The notes under the pieces are model-generated. The model did not search any database and had not been told where the DNA came from. It saw only the letters and a list, made by a program, of their open reading frames with translations. The position numbers and the translations under genes are program-made. DNA of 64,000 nt from Leucobacter luti (GTDB lineage Bacteria > Actinomycetota > Actinomycetes > Actinomycetales > Microbacteriaceae), in the NCBI RefSeq assembly GCF_019464495.1, contig NZ_CP080492.1, forward strand, positions 2,480,001 to 2,544,000. The letters are read 5' to 3'. Shown here piece after piece: positions 17,859 through 25,640 of the stretch. How positions within the stretch are numbered: the stretch's first letter is position 1; each line of letters begins with the position of its first letter.

Positions 17859-19501
17859 GATGCTGCCGCCGCTCTGCGCGCGTGGTCACGGGCGTGACTG
17901 ATCGCCGGTGGGAGCTCACTGAAGAGGTGGTTCGGGTGCCGCAGCGCGCTGATCACCCCGAGCTGTTCAAGCAACGCTTGATGCTCCGGGCGTACCCCCT
18001 TGATGAGCACGGTGATGCCCCGGCGTTCGAGCGCCCCCACTAGTTCGGCCAGCGCGTGCGCCCCTGTCGCGTCGATGATTTGCACGTCTGCGAGGCGCAG
18101 AACAACGACTGAGACGTCGGGTTCGTCCGCGATCTGTTCAACGAGCCGATCGGCGGCCCCGAAGAACAACGATCCGTGTACGGTGAACAACGCGATCCGC
18201 TCATCGCCAGGCTCGGCCACTCCAGGAAGCTCCTTTCGCGTCGCGTCGCTCATTCTGCTGAGGGTCCGCAGCGCGAAGAATGCGGCGACGGCGAGCCCAA
18301 TGCCGACGGCGATGACGAGGTCGAAAGCGACCGTGACGAACAGGGTGATCGAGAAGACCGCGACGCTCGAACGACTTGATCGTAGGACCCTGCCGATGGT
18401 GCTGGGGGACACCATGCGTGCGGCCGTCATCATCAGGACACCGGAGAGCGCAGCGAGCGGGATCGCGCCCACGACGGGCGCCGCCACGAGCACCACGAGC
18501 AGCAGCGCGAGCGCGTGAATCACCGCGGCGAGCCTGGTGCGCGCTCCACTGCGCACGTTGACGGCGGTGCGAGCGATGGCTCCCGTAGCCGGCATCCCGC
18601 CGAAGATTCCAGAGGCAATCGACGCCAGGCCCTGGCCGAAGAGCTCCCGATCGGCGTTCACCTGCCCGGTATCTGCGAGTGTTGCGGCAACGCGGGCCGA
18701 GAGCAGCGACTCGATCGCTGCGAGCGCCGCGACGGCGAACGCAGGGCCCGCGAGTGACACGAGCATGCCCGGGTCGAGCGCGGGCAAGGACGGAGCCGGG
18801 AGAGAGTTGGGCAGCGTCCCGATCGTCGCGAGCGGGGACCCGGCCAGCACCGCGATCACTGAGACGACGAGGATCGCGACGAACGATGCAGGAACCGACG
18901 GCGTGATCCGGCCGAGCAGCACCATGATGAGCGCGATGCCGATAACGGCCGCAAGCGGCAGGAACGCAGCAGGCCAGCTCGCCTCGGTGATGACTTGCCA
19001 CGTGGCGACTACCGCGTTTGAGGAGTGACCGGATGCCTGCACGCCGAGTGCGGCGGGCACCTGCTGGAGGAAGATGATGATCCCGATCCCGGCGGTGAAG
19101 CCCTCGATCACGGGCCAGGGGATGTAGCTGACTGCCCTCCCGAGGCGGAGCACCCCCGCCGCGAGCACGAGCACGCCGGCCATGAGGCTCACCACAGCGA
19201 CCGCACCGACGCCGTGCAGCATCACGATCGGGGCGAGCACGACGACCATCGCGCCGGTCGGTCCAGAGACCTGGACGTTCGAGCCGCCGAACACCGCAGC
19301 CACGAGCCCCGCGACGATTGCCGTGACGAGCCCGGCCTCCGCGCCGACCCCCGAGCTCACACCGAATGCGAGGGCGAGTGGCAACGCGACGATGCCAACC
19401 GTGAGGCCAGCGAGCAGATCAGCGCGCCAGCTCGTGCGCACTCCGCGATAGTCCGCGCGAGTGGGCAGCAGGGCGCGCAGCCCCGACACGATCGATGACA
19501 T
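17855..19501 (-). CDS. SulP family inorganic anion transporter with STAS domain
   Basis: A 548-residue SLC26/SulP-type transporter: about 12 membrane helices (starting WRADLLAGLTVGIVALPLALAF) and a cytoplasmic C-terminal STAS domain (about residues 425-535; FTVHGSLFFGAADRL, LRLADVQIIDATGAHAL). Relatives carry sulfate, bicarbonate or other anions. The ATG at 19501 has GGAAGG upstream and gives the family N-terminus; the frame is open further upstream without a better start. Position ahead of C-S lyase and MetY genes makes sulfate plausible, but bicarbonate cannot be excluded. Confidence 0.9.
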   Translation of the reverse strand: MSSIVSGLRALLPTRADYRGVRTSWRADLLAGLTVGIVALPLALAFGVSSGVGAEAGLVTAIVAGLVAAVFGGSNVQVSGPTGAMVVVLAPIVMLHGVGAVAVVSLMAGVLVLAAGVLRLGRAVSYIPWPVIEGFTAGIGIIIFLQQVPAALGVQASGHSSNAVVATWQVITEASWPAAFLPLAAVIGIALIMVLLGRITPSVPASFVAILVVSVIAVLAGSPLATIGTLPNSLPAPSLPALDPGMLVSLAGPAFAVAALAAIESLLSARVAATLADTGQVNADRELFGQGLASIASGIFGGMPATGAIARTAVNVRSGARTRLAAVIHALALLLVVLVAAPVVGAIPLAALSGVLMMTAARMVSPSTIGRVLRSSRSSVAVFSITLFVTVAFDLVIAVGIGLAVAAFFALRTLSRMSDATRKELPGVAEPGDERIALFTVHGSLFFGAADRLVEQIADEPDVSVVVLRLADVQIIDATGAHALAELVGALERRGITVLIKGVRPEHQALLEQLGVISALRHPNHLFSELPPAISHARDHARRAAAAS

Positions 19502-19621
19502 GGTTCGCCTTCCGCTCACTCCCCACCCCCATCTTGCCTCACTGGGGGGCAAGGACCCTGGAGCAGAGCGTCTTCGTGAGGCACGCGAAAAATAGTGCTG
19601 TGCGGAAACCCTGCGCAGCGA

Positions 19622-19627
19622 TACTCT
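19622..19627 (+). promoter_or_regulatory. -10 box of the dcu-like gene
   Basis: TACTCT about 28 bases before the ATG at 19656. A short leader with AAGGGGG follows. Confidence 0.4.
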
Positions 19628-19655
19628 GATGCTCAGTAGAACCAAGGGGGACCCT

Positions 19656-20999
19656 ATGGACATTTTCCTGTTCATCACACAGCTGTTGGTAGTACTCGGC
19701 TGTATCGTCATGGGCACGCGCTCCAGCGGGGTCGGCCTGGGACTCTGGGGTGGTGCAGGTGTCGCGATCCTCGTGTTCGTGTTTGGGATCTCCCCTGGCT
19801 CACCCCCGGTCGACGCGCTGCTGATCGTGCTCTCCGTCGTACTTGCGTCATCGATGATGCAGGCGGCAGGCGGGATCGACTGGATGGTGTCGATCGCCGC
19901 GAAGCTGATCGCACGCAGTCCCAAGCAGATCACGATTATCGCGCCGCTCGTCTCTTTCCTCTTCGCGGCGGGCGCCGGCACCTCGAACATCCTGTATCCG
20001 CTCCTGCCAGTGATCCAAGATCTCTCCTACCGCAACGGTGTGCGGCCCTCCCGCCCACTCTCGCTGTCGGTGGTGGCCACTGGTGTTGCGCTGGCCTGTA
20101 GCCCCGTCTCCGCCGCAATGGCCGCGATGGTGACGCTCACGGACACTGCGCCGTGGGACTTCGAGCTCATCGACATTTTGAAGGTCACGATCCCTGCGGC
20201 AATCGTCGGCATCATCCTCTCCGGCATCGTCGTGAACCGGCTCGGGAAAGACATCGCCGATGATCCAGAGATTCAGGCCCGGATCGCCGAGGGCAAGATC
20301 GCTGCACCATCGGCGAATGCCGCTGAGGTGCGTGCTGAAGTCACGGTCACCGCGGCTGGCCGCAACGCTGGAATCGTATTCCTCCTGGGTGTTGCCGCGA
20401 TCGTGGTTTTCGGCCTGTTCAAGGGGATTCGACCGCTCGACGCAGCTGGCGATCCGGTGGCCATGACCCCGATCATTGAGATCGTGATGTTCGTTGTCGG
20501 CACGCTGATCATGCTGATCTCCCGTCCGAAAGTTGCCGAGATCCCCACCATGTCGGTGTTCAAAGCAGGTATGGTTTCGGCGATCGCGCTGTTTGGCTTG
20601 GCCTGGCTGACCGACACGTTCCTCGGCGAGCACACGAAGCTCATCGCAGAGGGCGTTGGCGGCCTCGTGACAGCGGCTCCGTGGATCTTCGCGCTCGGGA
20701 TCTTCCTCGTCTGCGTGCTCACCACGAGCCAGTCGACGGCGACCCGAACGATCGTGCCGATCGGCCTCGCAGCCGGGATCCCGCTGGGGCTCCTCTCCGG
20801 TATGTGGGCCGGTGCATTTGCAGGAATCTATTTGCTTCCCACTAACGGCTCGCAGATCGCCGCGGCGAACTTCGACCATTCCGGTTCAACTAAGCTCGGC
20901 ACCAAGCTCGTCGATCACTCGTTCTTCCTCCCGACGCTGATCCTTGCGGTCACGACGATCGCGGCGGGTGCACTGTTCGGGGCGCTCTGGGGCGGCTAG
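19656..20999 (+). CDS. Anaerobic C4-dicarboxylate transporter (DcuA/DcuB family)
   Basis: A 447-residue membrane protein with about 10-12 hydrophobic helices. It matches the Dcu family through its N-terminal FLFITQLLVVLGCIVMGTRS, the segment MMQAAGGIDWMVSIAAKLI, GAGTSNILYPLLPVI and the late LTTSQSTATRTIVPIGLA. The family exchanges or takes up fumarate, succinate, malate or aspartate. The ATG at 19656 has an AAGGGGG ribosome site. It is divergent from sulP and followed by a repeat hairpin. Aspartate or dicarboxylate uptake is likely; direction and substrate are inferred. Confidence 0.88.
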   Translation: MDIFLFITQLLVVLGCIVMGTRSSGVGLGLWGGAGVAILVFVFGISPGSPPVDALLIVLSVVLASSMMQAAGGIDWMVSIAAKLIARSPKQITIIAPLVSFLFAAGAGTSNILYPLLPVIQDLSYRNGVRPSRPLSLSVVATGVALACSPVSAAMAAMVTLTDTAPWDFELIDILKVTIPAAIVGIILSGIVVNRLGKDIADDPEIQARIAEGKIAAPSANAAEVRAEVTVTAAGRNAGIVFLLGVAAIVVFGLFKGIRPLDAAGDPVAMTPIIEIVMFVVGTLIMLISRPKVAEIPTMSVFKAGMVSAIALFGLAWLTDTFLGEHTKLIAEGVGGLVTAAPWIFALGIFLVCVLTTSQSTATRTIVPIGLAAGIPLGLLSGMWAGAFAGIYLLPTNGSQIAAANFDHSGSTKLGTKLVDHSFFLPTLILAVTTIAAGALFGALWGG

Positions 21000-21040
21000 C
21001 CGCTGGGGCGCAGGCAGGAAACTGAGGCGGTGCGCCAATC

Positions 21041-21112
21041 GAGTTCACACAGGAAATCCGAGTTCACGCAGGAAACATTCGCCGAATGTTTCCTGCGTGA
21101 ACTCGGATTTCC
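21041..21112. repeat. 19-nt repeat family, locus 2 (perfect 30-bp hairpin)
   Basis: Two head-to-tail 19-base units (from 21041 and 21060) meet inverted copies. The arms 21052-21081 and 21083-21112 are perfectly complementary over 30 bases with a single-base centre at 21082, and partial complementarity continues outward. It lies between the convergent dcu-like and N-formylglutamate hydrolase genes, so it can terminate both. It belongs to the same family as 1853-1935 and 61040-61200. Confidence 0.9.
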
Positions 21113-21135
21113 GTGTTGAGTGCGAGTGCGCGCGC

Positions 21136-22233
21136 CTACTCCGCTGCGCGGAATGCGTCCCACGCACGCTTGCAGGCGTACGCGATCGCATCGATGTGCT
21201 CGGGGTCTTCGGTAATCCAGTCCTTTCCCGGCTCGTGGAGCTCGGCCACTGCCGCGGGCCCGAGCAGGTACTCACGCAGAAACTCGGCCTGAACGGCGCC
21301 CAGTCGCAGCCCGGCAGCGTCTGCCTCTGCACGCATCGCGCCAAAGCGCGCGCCGGCAGCCCGGATCTCTTCGCTTCCCAGATAGGGCTGATTGAGCAGC
21401 ACCGCCTCGGGGTGAGCGACCTCAAACCCCTCACGATGGGCAGCGGCGAGCGTGCGCAGCGCAGCAGGATCCATCGTCGGGCGGTCCTCAGGATCCCGCT
21501 CCTCGCCGTCGTGATCGCCGCGATTGGAGAGCGCGACGACATCGGGCAGACGATCGGACGCAGCCCGGGCCACGTTGACGGCACCGTCGCGCGTGGTCGT
21601 CGTGTTCATCGTGTCGTGGAACGAGAGCCGCGTAAACGATCCGCCGTGCTCCAGCCCCTGCTCGAGGAACATCTCGGTGAGTGCCTCGCGCGTGGCCTCA
21701 TAGACGCCGAGTCCTTGTTCGGCGGTCTCGGCGAAGGCATCGACGAGGCGCTGGAGCCCATCTTCAGTCTCGGGGATTTCGAGGATGGGGAAGAACGAGA
21801 ACGTCACGGGCCGGATCGCGTCGACCCCGGTCAGATCTACCTTCTGCCACTGGCCCGCCTCGCGAACCCGCGAGATGGCGGCCGCGAGATCCGCGCGCAC
21901 GTCATCAGGTTTGCGTCGATTCGGATCGCGAATGAGACGGGGATGTGGATTGATCACTGCGACGATGCGTGGATCGATTTCGGCCCAGCGCCGCACGATC
22001 GAAGCCGTTGCCACGTCGCTGAAGTCGTATTGCAGCCGGCGCGTGAGCGCGGGGGAGAGGAATTCGAAGAGCTCCTCGGGGATCGCGGCTCCGGAGTGGG
22101 GCGTCGCGACGAGGAGATCGGCGTCGGAGATCGCCTGCTCAAGCGTGCGAGTATCGGGATCTGCGTAGTGCGTGATCTGTTCGGGCGTGAACACGGTTCC
22201 GCGGGGGATGAGATCAAGTCTGCTGGCGTTCAT
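21136..22233 (-). CDS. N-formylglutamate amidohydrolase family protein
   Basis: A 365-residue protein of the N-formylglutamate amidohydrolase (FGase) fold, a zinc peptidase-like family. Diagnostic pieces are LLVATPHSGAAIPEEL (metal-site His), VINPHPRLIRDPNR and a later SFHDTMN. Classic members release glutamate from N-formylglutamate in histidine breakdown, but many relatives stand outside hut operons, and no hut gene is visible here. TAGTCT lies 6 bases before the ATG, so the mRNA is probably leaderless. Substrate unknown. Confidence 0.85.
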   Translation of the reverse strand: MNASRLDLIPRGTVFTPEQITHYADPDTRTLEQAISDADLLVATPHSGAAIPEELFEFLSPALTRRLQYDFSDVATASIVRRWAEIDPRIVAVINPHPRLIRDPNRRKPDDVRADLAAAISRVREAGQWQKVDLTGVDAIRPVTFSFFPILEIPETEDGLQRLVDAFAETAEQGLGVYEATREALTEMFLEQGLEHGGSFTRLSFHDTMNTTTTRDGAVNVARAASDRLPDVVALSNRGDHDGEERDPEDRPTMDPAALRTLAAAHREGFEVAHPEAVLLNQPYLGSEEIRAAGARFGAMRAEADAAGLRLGAVQAEFLREYLLGPAAVAELHEPGKDWITEDPEHIDAIAYACKRAWDAFRAAE

Positions 22234-22239
22234 GAGATC

Positions 22240-22245
22240 AGACTA
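22240..22245 (-). promoter_or_regulatory. -10 box for leaderless N-formylglutamate hydrolase mRNA
   Basis: TAGTCT on the minus strand, 6 bases before the ATG at 22233. Confidence 0.5.
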
Positions 22246-22282
22246 GCCAGGGTGACTGTGTCTGAACAGGGGTTTCCTGAAC

Positions 22283-22777
22283 TCAGTTCGGCGTCTCGAC
22301 TCCGCGGGCGCGATTGCGGCGACGCACGTGCTTCGGTGGTTTTCCTCCGAGGAACGACGCGGCAGAGTCGACGACGTAGCCTTGCCGCAGTGCTTCACGG
22401 CCAATCAGCATCCGAAACTGCATGCCGTCGCGATCGGTGAGGGTGAACTCGGCTGAGATTCGACGCCCCACAAAATCGACGGCAACGAGCACGACCGGTC
22501 GTTCTTGCGCGTGTCCCGAAGAGCTGCGCACGATGCGGCGATCGTGCACCGGGAGCTCCACCGCAACCGGATCCTCATCGCTGAGCTGCCAGGGGTGCGC
22601 GACAAAGCGCACCCACGGCGCGCCGTCACGCTCGAACTCCGAAATCTCCGTCGCGTGCAGCGCCGAGGTCTGTGCGCCGGTATCGATCTTGGCTTTCACC
22701 CACGGCACACCGATATCGCTGAGAGAAACCCACTCACGCCACCCGGTGAGAGTGCTTGAATGGTGGTGTCCGATCAC
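22283..22777 (-). CDS. rimB: RimB-type retropepsin-like ATP-dependent zinc protease homologue
   Basis: A 164-residue protein of the RimB/putative zinc protease family (PF05618 type). The retropepsin-like active-site motif is visible as VKAKIDTGAQTSALHA near residue 30, followed by FTLTDRDGMQFRMLIGREAL. In Pseudomonas RimB works with RimK in turning over glutamate tails on ribosomal protein S6. Here it is divergent from rimK with only 24 bases between start codons, which strongly links the two. The GTG at 22777 is chosen from the family N-terminus; no good ribosome site precedes it. Confidence 0.85.
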   Translation of the reverse strand: MIGHHHSSTLTGWREWVSLSDIGVPWVKAKIDTGAQTSALHATEISEFERDGAPWVRFVAHPWQLSDEDPVAVELPVHDRRIVRSSSGHAQERPVVLVAVDFVGRRISAEFTLTDRDGMQFRMLIGREALRQGYVVDSAASFLGGKPPKHVRRRNRARGVETPN

Positions 22778-22801
22778 GCATCTATCTTGGCAGGAAAAAC
22801 C

Positions 22802-23998
22802 GTGAAACTCGCGATTCTCTCGCGCGCCCCCCAGGCGTACTCGACGCAGCGCCTCATGGCGGCGAGCGAGCAGCGCGGGCACAGGGCGCGTGTGCTCAAC
22901 ACGCTGCGATTCGGCATCGATCTTGCCGGGGGTGAACCAGACCTCCTGTACCGCGGGAAACAGCTCAGCGACTACGACGCGGTGCTGCCAAGGATCGGCA
23001 ACTCAATCACGTACTTCGGCACCGCCGTGGTGCGTCAGTTCGAGCAGATGGATGTCTATACTCCCAACACTGCAAACGGGATCTCGAACGCGCGGGACAA
23101 GCTGCGTGCGATCCAGATCCTGTCGCGCCACAGCATCGATATGCCTGCAACCGCATTTGTGCGCAACCGTGCTGACGTGCGGGCAGCGATCGAGAGCGTC
23201 GGCGGGGCGCCTGTCGTGATCAAGCTGCTTGAGGGCACGCAGGGGATCGGTGTGATCCTCGCGCCGCAGGTGAAAGTCGCTGAGGCCATCATCGAGACAC
23301 TGCACTCGACGCGGCAGAACGTCCTGATTCAGCGCTTCGTCTCCGAAAGCCGTGGACGTGATGTGCGCGCCCTCGTGGTGGGCGACCGCGTGGTCGCTGC
23401 GATGCGTCGGATTGCGAGCGGCGATGAGTTCCGCTCCAATGTGCACCGTGGTGGCACCGTTGAGGCTGTGCAGCTGGACGCAGCGTATGAGCAGACTGCG
23501 GTGCGCGCCGCTCAGATCATGGGGTTGCGCGTTGCAGGGGTGGACATGCTCGAGGGTGAGGACGGTCCTCTCGTGATGGAAGTGAACTCGTCACCCGGCC
23601 TGCAGGGGATTGAGACCGCGACCGGGCTGGACGTGGCCGGCGCGATCATCGACTACATCGCACACCAAGTGAACTTCCCCGAGATCGACGTGCGACAGCG
23701 ACTGAGCGTCTCGACCGGGTACGGCGTCGCAGAGATCGCGATGCACGCGGGTTCCGAGCACGTCGGGAAAGCACTCGGTGATCTCGGCCTGTGGGATCGC
23801 GATATCACCGTGCTCACGCTGCACCGCGGTGTCGAGGTGATTCCGAACCCGCGCAAGCATGTGGTGCTGGAGCCAGAAGATCGGCTGCTGTGCTTTGGCA
23901 AGCTCGAGGAGATGCGGTCGATGATCCCGGAGAAGCCGCGCCGCAGGGCGCGCGTGCGCAAACTGCCCCAGGAGGCGATGGACCTCGCGGAGGGCTAA
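22802..23998 (+). CDS. rimK: RimK-type ATP-grasp glutamate ligase with C-terminal RCK/TrkA-C-like domain
   Basis: A 398-residue protein. Residues 1-290 match RimK: KLAILSRAPQAYSTQRL, VLPRIGNSITYFG, VIKLLEGTQGIGVILA (ATP-grasp), and the metal-binding VMEVNSSPGLQGIE. RimK adds glutamates to ribosomal protein S6 in other bacteria. The last 90 residues (EIAMHAGSEHVGKALGDLGL ... LEPEDRLLCFG) look like an RCK C-terminal/TrkA-C domain, a ligand-binding module, so activity may be gated by a small molecule. AGGA lies before the GTG start. It faces rimB across 24 bases. Confidence 0.9.
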   Translation: MKLAILSRAPQAYSTQRLMAASEQRGHRARVLNTLRFGIDLAGGEPDLLYRGKQLSDYDAVLPRIGNSITYFGTAVVRQFEQMDVYTPNTANGISNARDKLRAIQILSRHSIDMPATAFVRNRADVRAAIESVGGAPVVIKLLEGTQGIGVILAPQVKVAEAIIETLHSTRQNVLIQRFVSESRGRDVRALVVGDRVVAAMRRIASGDEFRSNVHRGGTVEAVQLDAAYEQTAVRAAQIMGLRVAGVDMLEGEDGPLVMEVNSSPGLQGIETATGLDVAGAIIDYIAHQVNFPEIDVRQRLSVSTGYGVAEIAMHAGSEHVGKALGDLGLWDRDITVLTLHRGVEVIPNPRKHVVLEPEDRLLCFGKLEEMRSMIPEKPRRRARVRKLPQEAMDLAEG

Positions 23999-24018
23999 CG
24001 CCTGTTCCGCAGTGGGCG

Positions 24019-24735
24019 CTACGTGCCAGGGCTCGCCGTGAGCTGGAATTCGACAAAGCCGTCTGGCTCAACTGACACGAATCCGAGGTTGGGGGCGGTG
24101 ACCCCGAAATCAGCGAAGGTGATCGGGATGGACCCCGCGATCTCGGCGGTGGTTCCGTCACTGCGTACTTCCACATCTGCAGTGGTCGACCGCGTCTCCC
24201 CCGCAATCGTCAGATCGCCGGTGGCGGTCGCACGCACGGTCTCGCCGGATCCGGGAGCGCTCTTCAGCGTGACCGGCTCGGTGAGAACGAATGTTGCGTC
24301 GGGGAACTCGCTAGCCCGCAGCGCCTGATCGCGGAAATAGGAATCGCGCTGTGCGCTGTCGGTGCTGATCGAGGCCACGTCGACTGAGAGCGTCGCCTCC
24401 TCAAGCGTCAGGCCGTCAGCGCCGATGTGGAAGGTCCCGGTGACCTCCGGGGTGCGGCCTGTCACGGTAACGTCGGTGCCGTTCAGCACCTCGTTGACGC
24501 GGTACCCCGCCTCTGAGTCTGCGCCAACCTGCCACTCGCCGGCGAGCGTTGCGGGATCCAGTGGGCCGCTGCTGGGCTCACCCATGATTTGCTCACTGCC
24601 GCTGAGCGACGGTGCATCCGCGGCTGGGGGGACGAAGAACTCGCGGTACACGAGTGGTCCAGCGATCGCGGCGACGGCGGCAAGCGCGAGCACGCTCGCT
24701 CCTGCGCCGATCAAGATCTTCTGGGACTTTTTCAC
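24019..24735 (-). CDS. YceI family protein, membrane anchored
   Basis: A 238-residue protein. Residues 1-35 are a signal anchor (KKSQKILIGAGASVLALAAV). The rest is a YceI-like lipocalin domain (LAGEWQVGADSEAGYRVNEV, VTGTFHIGADGLTL, SYFRDQALRASEFPDATFVL, ending FGFVSVEPDGF-like). The family binds isoprenoids or other lipids outside the cytoplasm. The GTG at 24735 has AGGAG seven bases upstream and the anchor starts there. It is a single gene, convergent with rimK across 20 bases. Confidence 0.88.
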   Translation of the reverse strand: MKKSQKILIGAGASVLALAAVAAIAGPLVYREFFVPPAADAPSLSGSEQIMGEPSSGPLDPATLAGEWQVGADSEAGYRVNEVLNGTDVTVTGRTPEVTGTFHIGADGLTLEEATLSVDVASISTDSAQRDSYFRDQALRASEFPDATFVLTEPVTLKSAPGSGETVRATATGDLTIAGETRSTTADVEVRSDGTTAEIAGSIPITFADFGVTAPNLGFVSVEPDGFVEFQLTASPGT

Positions 24736-24862
24736 GAGGGGCTCCTCAGGGGTGGCGGTGAGGTCTCTACCTTCGCAGCCGCCACAATGAAGCCCCTCGG
24801 AGCTGGTCGTGAAACAGCTGAGTATCGTGAAATGAGGTGAACGCCACAACGCACGGTGTCCA

Positions 24863-24977
24863 CGGCCCGTAGCCCGGCCTGTGCCCCGGTCCGTGCTTTC
24901 GGCCCGTAGCCCCGGTCCGTGGAGACACTCTGGCCAGAGCAGGCCAGAGCAGGCCTACGCAGGCATGAGCGGGCCTA
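24863..24977. repeat. Short direct repeats in GC-rich spacer
   Basis: Two copies of a CGGCCCGTAGCCC...CGGTCCGTG block (about 24863-24895 and 24900-24921) are followed by reiterations of GGCCAGAGCAGGCC-type sequence. No gene is supported between the YceI gene start and the DUF4287 gene end. Confidence 0.5.
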
Positions 24978-25544
24978 CAGCGCAGCGAGCAGCGCTTTCC
25001 AGTGTGCTCGCCACTCCTCGATGCGATCCCCGTCTGCGAGCCCGTCCTGGCTCACGCCGAGAATCACGCGGTCCTCACCTTTCGGCGTCGCAGATACCTC
25101 GACTTTGCCTGCGCCCTCGAGATTGAAGCGCCAAAAGCTGCGTTTGTCGGTGCGGGAGGGGCGAGGTGCGCTCGCCGCGTGGCCAAGATGCTCGAGGACG
25201 GACCCGTGCGCCGCGACCCAGGCGTCGATTGCCTCGTCGCGATCCATCGGGAGGGTGCGGCTTGCGCTCACGCGGAAGGTGCCGGAGGTCGACTGACCGG
25301 GAACCCGGATGCCCACATGCTGTTCGTACGCGATCGCGATCCCCTGCGCCCACCAATCGGGACTCTGCAGATCATCGGGGACAGCTGCCCTGGCCACCCG
25401 TGCGATTTCAGAGTGACCGATTCTGCTGGCGTCAGCGGCCTCGAAGATGTGCAGCCAGTCTGCCCAGGAGCGACCAGTCGCGCGTTCGATGGCGGGGATA
25501 CGCTCGCCACGGGTGAGGTTGCCTGATGGTGCTGGTTCGGCCAT
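24975..25544 (-). CDS. DUF4287/AHSA1-like domain protein
   Basis: A 189-residue protein. The N-terminal half (ERATGRSWADWLHIFEAAD, DWWAQGIAIAYEQHVGIR) resembles DUF4287-type proteins. The C-terminal half (TDKRSFWRFNLEGAGKVEVS, HWKALLAAL) has the look of an SRPBCC/AHSA1 domain, though it is short. The ATG at 25544 has AAAGGGG upstream and gives the usual start. Function is unknown; such proteins are common single genes in actinobacteria. It is divergent from the dGTPase gene. Confidence 0.72.
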   Translation of the reverse strand: MAEPAPSGNLTRGERIPAIERATGRSWADWLHIFEAADASRIGHSEIARVARAAVPDDLQSPDWWAQGIAIAYEQHVGIRVPGQSTSGTFRVSASRTLPMDRDEAIDAWVAAHGSVLEHLGHAASAPRPSRTDKRSFWRFNLEGAGKVEVSATPKGEDRVILGVSQDGLADGDRIEEWRAHWKALLAAL

Positions 25545-25640
25545 GGGAGCGCCCCTTTCCTTGATTGCGCCCAGTGTACTCAGCACCAGTGACACGTGCG
25601 CGGCAGAACCCGAGGAGCCGAGAACTGCTTGAATAGGGGT

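Noticed and set aside
19502..19990. 160-residue N-terminal extension of the SulP protein
   Set aside because: It lies antisense to the dcu-like gene start, and the ATG at 19501 has a good ribosome site and the family N-terminus.
19848..20879. 343-residue minus ORF opposite the dcu-like gene
   Set aside because: It is the antisense of a clear membrane transporter gene; composition is Arg/His/Asp-rich, typical of shadow frames.
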